Shown here one piece after another: positions 53,210 to 60,985 of a stretch of 61,086 nucleotides of DNA. Under the pieces are notes generated by a model, which was given only the letters and a program-made list of their open reading frames with translations, did not search any database and was not told the DNA's origin. Source of the stretch: an uncultured Clostridium sp. GTDB lineage: Bacteria > Bacillota > Clostridia > Oscillospirales > Acutalibacteraceae. Numbering within the stretch: the stretch's first letter is position 1; every line of letters starts with the position of its first letter. The DNA lies in contig CABRLN010000011.1 of the NCBI GenBank assembly GCA_902471875.1, forward strand, positions 1 through 61,086, in the 5' to 3' direction. The position numbers and the translations under genes are program-made.

Positions 53210-53800
53210 ATGGCTGGTATTATCGACAAATTTCGAGATTTGTGGAATGTTCCTGAGGAAATGGAAGAGCAGGAATATGAACATTCTAATAGAGAAAGAC
53301 AAAGCAGGCAAGAGGAATTATCCTCTCGTACAAGCAGATACAATAACTCAAGCTATCATGAAGAAGATGGTTACAGTAGCAGCTATTCTCATTCTGAAAG
53401 AAATTCCTATGATGATGAATATTCTGATAAGAACTATCAATATGAAGATAATTATTCTAATGGAATGTCAAGCAGGTCTTTTACAAATAGAGTATTAAAT
53501 ATTAATGCTACTGCAAAGCTACAGGTTGTATTTTTTAAGCCTGTCAGTTTCAACAATGATGCTGTTTCAATTGCAGATGAGCTTATGAAATCACATACTG
53601 TGTTACTTAATTTTGAGGAAACTCCAAGAGATGAATCAAAGAGGGTTGTTGATTTTATTAGCGGTTGTGCATATGTAAGCGGCGGTAAGGTGCAGAGAAT
53701 AGCAAAAAACATTTTTATTATTACACCTAATAATGTTGACTTAAAGGGTGACAGCCTTCTTGATGAGCTTCAAAATAACGGCTTGCAGCTAATTGATTAA
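53210..53800 (+). CDS. sepF: cell division protein SepF
   Basis: SepF anchors FtsZ to the membrane and shapes the septum. The 196-residue protein has an N-terminal amphipathic helix (MAGIIDKFRDLWNVPEEMEE), a long Ser/Tyr/Glu/Asn-rich linker (about 20-100), and the C-terminal dimerising domain with QVVFFKPVSFNNDAVSIADE, LLNFEETPRDESKRVVDFIS and the late FIITPNNVDL. The ATG at 53210 is chosen over a GTG at 53204 that overlaps AGGAGGGGTG. The linker is long compared with Bacillus SepF (about 150 residues). Confidence 0.95.
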   Translation: MAGIIDKFRDLWNVPEEMEEQEYEHSNRERQSRQEELSSRTSRYNNSSYHEEDGYSSSYSHSERNSYDDEYSDKNYQYEDNYSNGMSSRSFTNRVLNINATAKLQVVFFKPVSFNNDAVSIADELMKSHTVLLNFEETPRDESKRVVDFISGCAYVSGGKVQRIAKNIFIITPNNVDLKGDSLLDELQNNGLQLID

Positions 53801-53811
53801 TAGGTAAAATT

Positions 53812-54561
53812 ATGTTAACTGAAGAAAGTTTGTTAATAGCAAGACTGCAAGATGCTCTGTTAAATTCAACAAAAAAGCAATTCCCATACTTTTTGGGTTT
53901 TTTAAATGAACATCAAATGTCGGTAGTATTGCAATATATAAAAAAAGAAAAGCTGAATAATTACAAATTTTTTGGCGGATACGAAAACAGTGAACGATGC
54001 CTGCTTGCAATAGCAGGCGGTAATTTTGAAATTGAGAATTATTATTTTCCTGTTTCAGGAATATGCTTTAATTATAAAGTGGATTTTAAACTTTCGCATC
54101 GAGATTTTTTAGGCGCACTTATGGGACTTGGAATAAAACGAGAATCTGTAGGCGATATTTTAACTGCCGATGGATATGCTGTTGTTTTTGTAAAGAATGA
54201 AATTAAAAATTATGTAATTTCTCAAATTCAGAAGATAGGTTCGGTTGGTGTTAGTGTCAGTTTGTGGGATGGTAAAACTTTACCAATCCACAATCAATTT
54301 TATGATGTAAATTGTACCGTGTCATCTGCCAGACTTGACAATATTGTTTCGGCAGTGGTACCCCTTAGCAGAGATAAGGCTGCAACAGCAATAAAGCAAG
54401 GATTAGTTTTTATAAATTCAATGGTTATAGAAAATGTTAGCCATATTGTAAAAGAAGGAGACAAAATCTCTGTAAGAGGAAAAGGCAAATTTGTGGTTAG
54501 AGATTTTTCCGGAGTTACTAAAAAAGGAAGATTAAAGCTAACTGTTCAAAAATATAAATAG
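53812..54561 (+). CDS. S4-domain RNA-binding protein YlmH
   Basis: A 249-residue protein with an N-terminal mixed domain (about 1-165; FLGFLNEHQMSVVLQYIKKE, LSHRDFLGALMGLGIKRESV, GDILTADGYAVVFV) and a C-terminal S4 domain (about 175-235; SSARLDNIVSAVVPLSRDKA, GLVFINSMVIENVS). YlmH has been reported to act on stalled ribosome complexes like RqcP and is linked by position to division. It lies between sepF and divIVA; ylmG (yggT) is missing from the usual order. Confidence 0.92.
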   Translation: MLTEESLLIARLQDALLNSTKKQFPYFLGFLNEHQMSVVLQYIKKEKLNNYKFFGGYENSERCLLAIAGGNFEIENYYFPVSGICFNYKVDFKLSHRDFLGALMGLGIKRESVGDILTADGYAVVFVKNEIKNYVISQIQKIGSVGVSVSLWDGKTLPIHNQFYDVNCTVSSARLDNIVSAVVPLSRDKAATAIKQGLVFINSMVIENVSHIVKEGDKISVRGKGKFVVRDFSGVTKKGRLKLTVQKYK

Positions 54562-54574
54562 AGGAGAATATATT

Positions 54575-55246
54575 ATGATTAGTATTGATGACGCAAAAAA
54601 TGTTGAATTCAAGAAAGCTGTAAGAGGATATAGCACCGAAGAGGTTGACAAGTTTGTTGATGATGTTGTTGCTACACTTGAACAGAACAAAAAAGAGAAA
54701 ATTGAGCTTGTGAAAAAATTGGATATTCTTGCAAAAAGAATTGAACAGTACAGAAAAGATGAAGAGAATGTTCGAGGGGCTTTAATCAATGCAGAAAAGG
54801 TTAAGGGCTCTGCTGTAAAAGAGGCTGAATCTAAGGTTGCTAATATGCTTGAAGAAGCTAAGGCAGAAGCAAAGCGTATTGTTTACGATGCAAACGCAAG
54901 TGTTGTTGATCAAAAAAATAATTATTTAAAATTACAGGCAGATGCTGTTGTTTTAAGGGAGCAGCTTTTAGCTACATATAACAATCATATTAGAATGCTG
55001 GAGGATCTTCCTACTTCTGCTGATATTGGCCAGAAAAAGATTGAACTTGATGATCAATATCCTACAGACCCTGTGCCAGCTTTAGTGGACGGTGAAGTTA
55101 ATAAGCCTTTAGCTACAGCAGCAGAAACTGTTGAAGGTGATATTGCGCAAGTAGTAGAAGAGGCTAGTCGTCAGTCTGAAACAGCTTTGTCTAACGAAAC
55201 AGATGCAAAAGACAGTGAAGAAATGACAGACATTAGCCAGGCATAA
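54575..55246 (+). CDS. divIVA: DivIVA-family polar/septal scaffold protein
   Basis: A curvature-sensing coiled-coil protein that marks poles and septa. The 223-residue protein begins with the membrane-binding ISIDDAKNVEFKKAVRGYST and EEVDKFVDDVV. Coiled coil follows at about 30-75 and 80-140 (ENVRGALINAEKVKGSAVKE), and the acidic tail is Ala/Thr/Glu-rich. GAGGAGAA precedes the ATG. It closes the ylm cluster here; in Bacillus the next gene is ileS, which is not present in the window. Confidence 0.93.
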   Translation: MISIDDAKNVEFKKAVRGYSTEEVDKFVDDVVATLEQNKKEKIELVKKLDILAKRIEQYRKDEENVRGALINAEKVKGSAVKEAESKVANMLEEAKAEAKRIVYDANASVVDQKNNYLKLQADAVVLREQLLATYNNHIRMLEDLPTSADIGQKKIELDDQYPTDPVPALVDGEVNKPLATAAETVEGDIAQVVEEASRQSETALSNETDAKDSEEMTDISQA

Positions 55247-55392
55247 ATATTAAATTAATACCGTGCAATTAATATTTAACAGGTTATTGAATGTTGTACT
55301 TAAGTATTTTCATTATTTTGCACAAAACTCCTCTGCATACTTTTGGGTATTACTTTGAAAATTTTATACAATCTAATGAAAATACGGCTGTG

Positions 55393-55426
55393 AAATACGC
55401 ACAATATTATTATGCGGTATTTTTTA
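55393..55426 (+). terminator. terminator after divIVA
   Basis: AAATACGCA (55393-55401) pairs with TGCGGTATTT (one bulged G) ending at 55422, within a run of six T. Confidence 0.6.
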
Positions 55427-55449
55427 TTTCTAATTAAAAACACAATTTT

Positions 55450-55474
55450 AGCGGTGTGTCATTGATGCACCGCT
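55450..55474 (+). other. hairpin in the lspA leader
   Basis: AGCGGTG (55450-55456) and CACCGCT (55468-55474) form a perfect 7-bp stem with an 11-base loop. It lacks a T-run and stands 28 bases before the lspA ATG. The surrounding 255-bp gap has no gene; the hairpin could stabilise the leader or control lspA translation. Confidence 0.45.
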
Positions 55475-55501
55475 TACTTAATTTGTATAAGGGGGCTAAT
55501 T

Positions 55502-55975
55502 ATGATAATTGCATTTTTAGTTGCTGCATTAATTGTTGTTGCAGACCAGCTTATTAAAATTTTGGTAGTCAGTACATTAAAAACAGGTGACCCTGTTGTA
55601 ATATTTAATGGTCTTGTACAGTTTGTTTACTGCGAAAACAGGGGTATGGCGTTTGGTATGCTTCAAGACCAAAGGTGGATTTTTATTGTATTTACTGTTG
55701 CTGTTATTATAGGAGTAATTATTTATATGATAAAAACAAGACCAAAAAGTAAGTTTTTGCTTGCAACATTTGCACTTATTCTTGGCGGCGGCATAGGCAA
55801 TTTAATTGATAGAATATTTCTTGGTTATGTTGTAGATTACATTCAGCTTTCATTCTTTAGTCCTGTTTGTAACTTTGCAGATTATTGCATTACAGCCGGT
55901 ACACTTATGCTTATAATTTATATTTTGTTTTTCAGCCAAGCAAATAATTCTGCAAAAATTAAAAGGACAGAGTAG
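55502..55975 (+). CDS. lspA: signal peptidase II (prolipoprotein)
   Basis: An aspartic membrane protease that cleaves lipoprotein signal peptides after lipidation; it would process the lipoprotein encoded at 1447-3300. The 157-residue protein has four helices, VADQLIKILV, the conserved NRGMAFGML, and the catalytic aspartates in GNLIDRIFLGYVVDYI and FNxAD-like NFADYCI. GGGGG lies before the ATG. It is followed 4 bases later by the pseudouridine synthase gene, the usual lspA-rluD pair. Confidence 0.96.
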   Translation: MIIAFLVAALIVVADQLIKILVVSTLKTGDPVVIFNGLVQFVYCENRGMAFGMLQDQRWIFIVFTVAVIIGVIIYMIKTRPKSKFLLATFALILGGGIGNLIDRIFLGYVVDYIQLSFFSPVCNFADYCITAGTLMLIIYILFFSQANNSAKIKRTE

Positions 55976-55979
55976 ATTA

Positions 55980-56906
55980 ATGAAAAGCTATACTTTTACA
56001 ATTAACGAAATAACACAAAATATAAGAATAGATAAATTTCTTTCAGAAAATATACCGGATATTACTCGTTCAGCAATTCAAGGCTATATTGCAGGCGGTA
56101 ATGTAAAGGTGAATAGTGAAGTTGTAAATAAGAACTACAAAGCACGTATTAATGATATTGTGACAATCGAAATACCTGCTCCAATACCTCTTGAAGCCCT
56201 ACCTGAAAATATACCGTTGGATATTGTTTACGAAGACAATGATGTTATTGTGGTTAATAAACCCAAGGGGATGGTTGTTCACCCTGCAGCAGGCAATTAC
56301 ACGGGAACATTAGTAAATGCGCTGTTACATCACTGTAAAGACAGTTTATCGGGTATTAACGGAGTATTACGGCCTGGTATTGTACACCGCATTGACAAAA
56401 ATACCAGTGGTTTACTAATAGTAGCAAAAAATGATTGTGCACACAAAAATCTTGCAGAGCAAATTAAAAGCCACAGCTTTACAAGAGAGTATGAAACTGT
56501 TGTTTATGGTAATATAAAAGAGGATACAGGAACAATAAACCAACCCATAGGACGTAATCCGTATGACAGGAAAAAAATGGCTGTTGTTGCAAAAAATTCA
56601 AAAGAAGCTATAACTCATTTCTGCGTGCTGGAGCGTTTTAATGAATTTACACATTTAGCAGTTCAACTAGAAACAGGTAGAACTCATCAAATAAGGGTGC
56701 ATATGTCATATATTAATCATCCGGTAGCTGGTGACGATGTTTACGGGCCCAAAAAGGTTATTACCAAGCTTTGCGGTCAGTGTCTGCATGCAAGAAAAAT
56801 TGGGTTTAAGCATCCTGTAACAGATGAATATTTAGAATTTTCTTCAGACTTGCCGGAGTATTTCCAAAACTTTTTAAATGAACTAAAAAATAAATTTTAC
56901 AGCTAA
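55980..56906 (+). CDS. RluD-family rRNA pseudouridine synthase
   Basis: A 308-residue synthase that isomerises uridines in 23S rRNA. It has an N-terminal S4 domain (about 14-75; IRIDKFLSENIPDITRSAIQ), the catalytic motif HRIDKNTSGLLIVAKN with its aspartate, GRNPYDRKKMAVV, and the ETGRTHQIRVHM motif. In Bacillus the equivalent is ylyB, next to lspA. Which uridines it modifies cannot be read from the sequence; RluD-type enzymes modify helix 69. Confidence 0.94.
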   Translation: MKSYTFTINEITQNIRIDKFLSENIPDITRSAIQGYIAGGNVKVNSEVVNKNYKARINDIVTIEIPAPIPLEALPENIPLDIVYEDNDVIVVNKPKGMVVHPAAGNYTGTLVNALLHHCKDSLSGINGVLRPGIVHRIDKNTSGLLIVAKNDCAHKNLAEQIKSHSFTREYETVVYGNIKEDTGTINQPIGRNPYDRKKMAVVAKNSKEAITHFCVLERFNEFTHLAVQLETGRTHQIRVHMSYINHPVAGDDVYGPKKVITKLCGQCLHARKIGFKHPVTDEYLEFSSDLPEYFQNFLNELKNKFYS

Positions 56907-57026
56907 TACATATTGAACATCCAAAAATTCATATTTAAAAGGTTTTATCAGATTATTTTTATATATGTTTCTAACAGTATTTCAAATACTTATTTTAGCA
57001 AAATACAGTGTATTTCTAAAAAACAC

Positions 57027-57055
57027 TTGAATTTATATATTGGTTATGATATAAT
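57027..57055 (+). promoter_or_regulatory. promoter of rplS
   Basis: TTGAAT (57027-57032), 17-bp spacer, TATAAT (57050-57055). It gives a leader of about 120 nt. Confidence 0.65.
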
Positions 57056-57061
57056 ATTTAA

Positions 57062-57182
57062 GCATTTGAGTTCCGTTATTAAAATAATGGGGATCAACGC
57101 CTGGCGTTAGCCAAGACATTGAAGCGGACAGTCCTCTGCTAATTTAATTAGTATGAATGTCTGAAAACTAGGAGGATTTTAA
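57062..57182 (+). ncRNA. structured rplS leader, candidate L19 autoregulatory leader
   Basis: The leader contains small stems: CCGTTATT/AATAATGG (57073-57090, one G-U), AACGC/GCGTT (57096-57108), and a GC-rich AGCGGACAGTCCTCTGCT segment (about 57123-57140). Ribosomal protein L19 leaders are known in Firmicutes (Rfam L19_leader); whether this one matches that model was not tested. AGGAGG is 7 bases before the ATG. Confidence 0.4.
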
Positions 57183-57527
57183 ATGGATGCACTAAAAACA
57201 ATCGCAGCTGATTCTTTGAAGAACGAGTTACCTGAGTTCGGTATTGGTGATACTGTAAAGGTTAGCGTTAATATTCGCGAAGGCGATAAAGAAAGAATTC
57301 AGATGTTCGAAGGCACAGTTATTGCCAAAAGAGGCAGTGGTGTGGCAGAAACTTTTACAGTAAGAAGAGTATCTTACGGTGTTGGAGTAGAGAGAGTTTT
57401 TCCAATTCACTCACCTAATGTTAAAGATGTAAAAGTTATCAGATATGGTAAAGTTCGCAGAAGCAAGCTGTACTACCTAAGAGACAGAGTAGGTAAGGCT
57501 GCTAAGGTTAAAGAGCAGATTCGCTAA
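57183..57527 (+). CDS. rplS: 50S ribosomal protein L19
   Basis: L19 lies at the 30S-50S interface. The 114-residue protein is full length: FGIGDTVKVSVNIREGDKER, RIQMFEGTVIAKRGSGVAET, FTVRRVSYGVGVERVFP and RRSKLYYLRDRVGKAAKV. It stands between a long leader and a terminator and is followed by lepB, as in many Clostridia; rimM and trmD are not adjacent here. Confidence 0.98.
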   Translation: MDALKTIAADSLKNELPEFGIGDTVKVSVNIREGDKERIQMFEGTVIAKRGSGVAETFTVRRVSYGVGVERVFPIHSPNVKDVKVIRYGKVRRSKLYYLRDRVGKAAKVKEQIR

Positions 57528-57537
57528 TATCTGAATT

Positions 57538-57562
57538 AAGGGGACTATTTCAGTCCCTTTTT
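57538..57562 (+). terminator. terminator after rplS
   Basis: AAGGGGACT/AGTCCCTT stem (57538-57559) with loop ATTTC, followed by TTTTTT. Partial read-through to lepB is possible as no lepB promoter is evident. Confidence 0.8.
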
Positions 57563-57600
57563 TGCTTATATATAATTTTTTTACATAGGAGATTTTGATT

Positions 57601-58167
57601 ATGGCTAAGGATATTAAAGTAAAAGAGGAAGAAAAAGAAGAAGCTGTGTCTGTTACACAAAGTTGTTTTGAACTGCTTCACGCCATGATTATGGCATTAA
57701 TTGTTGTTGTACTTTTGCTTACCTTTGTGTTCAGACTTGTGGATGTTGACGGAGTATCTATGATGGATACATTGCATGACAAAGACAGGGTTATTGCTAC
57801 TAATTTCTGCTATAAGCCTCAAAATAAAGATGTTGTTGTAATAAGCCATGGTCAAAATCTTGACAGACCAATTATAAAGCGTGTAATAGCCACTGAAGGT
57901 CAATCTCTTCATATTGATTTTAACACAGGTGAAGTTTCTGTAAATGGTGTTGTTATTGATGAGCCTTATATTAAAGATTTGACAACACGTCAGGGCGATG
58001 CTGAAATTCCTGAAGTTGTTCCTGAAGGAATGGTTTTTGTAATGGGTGACAACCGCAACCACTCAACCGACAGTCGTTTTCAGGCTGTTGGACTTATAAA
58101 AGAATCTGACATTATAGGTAAAGCACAGTTTGTTATTTTTCCTTTTGACAGAATAAAACTATTGTAA
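57601..58167 (+). CDS. lepB: signal peptidase I
   Basis: Cleaves Sec-type signal peptides outside the membrane. The 188-residue protein has a charged cytoplasmic start, one transmembrane helix (about 28-48), the nucleophile Ser53 in DGVSMMDTL (consensus SMxPT with Asp in place of Pro), the general base Lys93 in RPIIKRVIA, and the conserved VMGDNRNHSTDSR. The start is the ATG at 57601, 9 bases after GGAG. It is the last gene of the plus-strand run. Confidence 0.95.
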   Translation: MAKDIKVKEEEKEEAVSVTQSCFELLHAMIMALIVVVLLLTFVFRLVDVDGVSMMDTLHDKDRVIATNFCYKPQNKDVVVISHGQNLDRPIIKRVIATEGQSLHIDFNTGEVSVNGVVIDEPYIKDLTTRQGDAEIPEVVPEGMVFVMGDNRNHSTDSRFQAVGLIKESDIIGKAQFVIFPFDRIKLL

Positions 58168-58184
58168 TTTAAATTATTATAAAG

Positions 58185-58228
58185 AATAAGGCATAGAATT
58201 TGTTTTTGCAAACTCTATGCCTTATTTT
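58185..58228. terminator. bidirectional terminator between lepB and the response-regulator gene
   Basis: A long stem around AATAAGGCATAGA/TCTATGCCTTATT with the loop near 58200-58212, T-rich on both strands, between convergent genes. Confidence 0.8.
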
Positions 58229-58244
58229 TACCGGATTTTCCAGA

Positions 58245-59051
58245 CTATAATAAATTATTGCCAAAAGCTTTGCTGTCTAAATAGCCTATAGTGAATTCGC
58301 CCCAGCTATAGTTCATCATATATTCTCCGGTATATGAATTAATGGCGTCTTTATCACCGTCCAAAAATTTGTAGTAGTCACAGTCCAGTTTAGTTGTATC
58401 AACGGATAAATGATTATATCTTTTGTTTATTATATCGCCTATGCCTTCACTATTAAGAGTTTTCATCATAGTTGCTATAATTGTCTGCAATTGATGCTGT
58501 AAAGACAAAGAATATTCTTTGTCTTCATATAAAACAGAGGATAATTCCTTTAGTGAACATCCTGTACCATTTTTATGTACTAAATATGCAAAAAGTTCTT
58601 TTGATTTTGCTCTTGGAAAATGAAGCGGTACGTCGTTTACATATACTTCAAAATTACTAAAGGTTTTTACTTTTACGCGGGGTCTTGCATTTTCAATGGG
58701 ATATCTTAGTTTTGAAAGAGCCTGTAAAACCGATTTCTTTTCGACAGGCTTTAAAATATATCCGCTGGCATACATAGAAAAGGCATCCAATGCATATTCT
58801 GAATATCCTGTAACAAAAATAATATTAGTTTTTTCGTTTATCTGTGTTAATTGTCCCGCCAACTGTAAGCCGGTCATATTGTTCATTTCAATATCTAAAA
58901 AAGCAATATCTATTATATTTTTTCTGGCATAATCCAATGCGTCTTCTGATTTTAAAAATCCCATAATTTCAGTATTTGGCATACATTCTGAAAGAACTTC
59001 TTTTAAATCATTTAAAGCAAAAGTTTCATCATCTACAGCTATTACACTCAT
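58245..59051 (-). CDS. response regulator with SARP/BTAD-type output domain
   Basis: A 268-residue regulator. The receiver (1-118) has acidic DDE at 7-9, phosphoacceptor Asp53 in IAFLDIEMN, Thr in FVTGYSEYA and Lys in ILKPVEKK. The output half opens with KVKTFSNFEVYVNDVPLHFP and SKELFAYLVHKNG, the winged helix of SARP-type activators, followed by a helical region (LSSVLYEDKEYSLSLQHQLQ) like the bacterial transcriptional activator domain. LytR-type HTH is not seen, although LytS kinases often partner with LytTR regulators. The gene directly follows the kinase gene (10-base gap). Confidence 0.88.
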   Translation of the reverse strand: MSVIAVDDETFALNDLKEVLSECMPNTEIMGFLKSEDALDYARKNIIDIAFLDIEMNNMTGLQLAGQLTQINEKTNIIFVTGYSEYALDAFSMYASGYILKPVEKKSVLQALSKLRYPIENARPRVKVKTFSNFEVYVNDVPLHFPRAKSKELFAYLVHKNGTGCSLKELSSVLYEDKEYSLSLQHQLQTIIATMMKTLNSEGIGDIINKRYNHLSVDTTKLDCDYYKFLDGDKDAINSYTGEYMMNYSWGEFTIGYLDSKAFGNNLL

Positions 59052-59061
59052 TTTATACCTC

Positions 59062-60819
59062 CTATTTTTCGTTACTAGTTTTTGGAATTGTTATTAATAC
59101 TGTTGTGCCAATACCCGGTGTACTACTAAATTTTAATTCACCATTACACATAGCCTCTATTCTTTTTCGCGAATTATCCACACCTATATGACTTCTGTTG
59201 TCTTTTTCTCCTGTTGGAAGTTGGGTTATGTCAACACCTATACCGTTGTCGTGTATTTCTATGGTGTAGGTATTCTCGTTTTCAGCAGTTCTAATTGTAA
59301 CAGTACCGCCTTCCTTACGTTTTGATATACCGTGTCTTATGGCGTTTTCTACAACAGTTTGTATAGTAAGAGAGGGTACTTGAAAATCTATTGCTTCAAT
59401 TTCATATTCAATGTTTATTCTATCGCCAAAACGCTTTTTTTCAAGTGAAACATAATTTTCCACATGCTCCATTTCTTTTTCGAAAGATATTGTGCTGTTA
59501 AGTGTTAAAGAATCTAAATTACCTCTCAAATAATTAGCAAATTCAGTAATAGCTTCCTTTGCAATTTTAGGATTAATATCGCACAGTTGTCTAATTACAA
59601 CCAGTGTATTATACAAAAAATGAGGTTGAATTTGGCTTAGCATAACAGAGATTTTACTTTGCAGTAATTCGTTTTCAACTTTTTCTGTTCGTGACGCTTG
59701 AAGAAAATTCCTTTTTGATACAAACATTATTACAAGAAATTGTAATGACGAGAACAAAACCAGTCCACACTCAAATGCAATCAATAAGTAGTCACCTGTA
59801 TTGATTTTATAAATTATTTCTACAGCCATGCAAAGACATAAAATAAGTGTTGAATTAAGCAGGGTCTTGGAATCTATATGTGTATTTTTTTTATAATCAA
59901 TAAATAAAAATAAGAATATGACTATTATAACTACTGCTACAGCATTGAGAATATAATCGTTAAATTGATGATAATCCAATACCCCGGTAGACTGAAAAAT
60001 AAAAAATGACAACATCATTAAAACGTATGTAGTAATAATATAGTTTAATGCGTTTTTTAAATGTGTGTTATGTAAGTATATTCTTATGTATAACAAAAAG
60101 AAGTAAACAGTCAGCATTAATAAAACATATCTTACTATATTAATAAGAAATGCATTTTCAAATATTAGTGTTATATAATCACTATTGAATAATAACGAAA
60201 GCGAACCTACCATAATATGAAAGCTGCATGATAAACTGCTTGTGTCATAAGGTGTTTTCATAAGCTTAAAGGTAAGCATCATAGCCATCATAAAAAATCC
60301 TGTAATAAAAGTAAGTGCAATTCCAAGAATAATCCAAAAATTTTTTTCCAATTCCATTTTAAGAAGACTGTAGTGTGCACCTGTAGAAATATTTGATAAA
60401 AACTTGTTTATGTAAGAATTGTATATTGTGCTATAGCTGCTTTTTAGATAGAATTGTACGATTTCGCCTTTATCAATTCCCGGTGATATAAAACTTGTCC
60501 AACAGCTGCCAACAGACCTGACAATATTCGGGTGAGTTTCAGAATTACCATAGGTATGTATAAGGTTATTTTTGTAATATACATTCAAAATGACTTTATC
60601 AGTAAAAATATTTATCTGCTCGCCTTTTGGTATATCCTCATTGAATTTTATATCAAATTTAATGTTGTTGACATTTTTTGTGGATAAAACTTTATCTGGT
60701 GGTATTCTGTAATATGTATCAGACGAATTTACAACGTAATTTCCATCAAAATTAATATAATTAATGTTATTAGATGGTACTTGGTATTCTTGAGAAATAA
60801 TAATGCAAAAAGTAGCCAT
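59062..60819 (-). CDS. LytS-type sensor histidine kinase with seven-helix sensor, N-terminus cut by an inverted repeat
   Basis: As oriented here the protein is 585 residues: an extracytoplasmic region (about 12-155, beta-rich), seven transmembrane helices (about 160-368, 7TMR-DISM-like), then the His_kinase domain with QIQPHFLYNTL (His400), VVENAIRHGIS and an ATP-binding DNGIGV. The apparent start ATGGCTACT has no ribosome site and the protein lacks the signal anchor expected before ATFCIIISQ. Exactly that missing part (25 residues with ATG and AGGAG) lies in the adjacent 169-bp segment in the opposite direction (60911-60985). Inversion of the segment would restore a 609-residue kinase. It pairs with the downstream response regulator. 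Confidence 0.88.
   Translation of the reverse strand: MATFCIIISQEYQVPSNNINYINFDGNYVVNSSDTYYRIPPDKVLSTKNVNNIKFDIKFNEDIPKGEQINIFTDKVILNVYYKNNLIHTYGNSETHPNIVRSVGSCWTSFISPGIDKGEIVQFYLKSSYSTIYNSYINKFLSNISTGAHYSLLKMELEKNFWIILGIALTFITGFFMMAMMLTFKLMKTPYDTSSLSCSFHIMVGSLSLLFNSDYITLIFENAFLINIVRYVLLMLTVYFFLLYIRIYLHNTHLKNALNYIITTYVLMMLSFFIFQSTGVLDYHQFNDYILNAVAVVIIVIFLFLFIDYKKNTHIDSKTLLNSTLILCLCMAVEIIYKINTGDYLLIAFECGLVLFSSLQFLVIMFVSKRNFLQASRTEKVENELLQSKISVMLSQIQPHFLYNTLVVIRQLCDINPKIAKEAITEFANYLRGNLDSLTLNSTISFEKEMEHVENYVSLEKKRFGDRINIEYEIEAIDFQVPSLTIQTVVENAIRHGISKRKEGGTVTIRTAENENTYTIEIHDNGIGVDITQLPTGEKDNRSHIGVDNSRKRIEAMCNGELKFSSTPGIGTTVLITIPKTSNEK
60716..60816 (-). repeat. inverted repeat arm 1 (within the kinase gene)
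   Basis: These 101 bp, read on the minus strand from 60816, are identical base for base to 60986-61086 on the plus strand (first bases GCTACTTTTTGC, last TCTGATAC). The inner limit is sharp at GCTAC; the outer limit is hidden by the end of the window. Confidence 0.97.
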
Positions 60820-60985
60820 AATATGTTATATTGTAAAAGGAATTATTTGTAATTATTTTTCGAAATATTATATATAAGTGAAAATGAAGTATATTAGGAG
60901 TAATTATTATATGAACAAAAAAGTTCCCAGATTATCTAAAATAAGTACAATTAATTTAATTCTTTTTGGATTTATATGTTTTTTT
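60817..60985. other. candidate invertible segment carrying a start codon and signal anchor
   Basis: This 169-bp segment lies between the two perfect arms. On the plus strand it has a possible promoter (TTGTAA 60847-60852, 18 bp, TATATA 60871-60876), AGGAG at 60896-60900, and an ATG at 60911 followed by 25 codons encoding a basic start and hydrophobic anchor. Both junctions keep the same reading frame, so either orientation could supply a start to one side only. No recombinase gene is in view. Confidence 0.6.

Noticed and set aside
60820..60910. Separate small gene in the segment between the inverted arms
   Set aside because: The only frame with a ribosome site begins at 60911 and continues into the plus arm; the rest is AT-rich promoter-like sequence.
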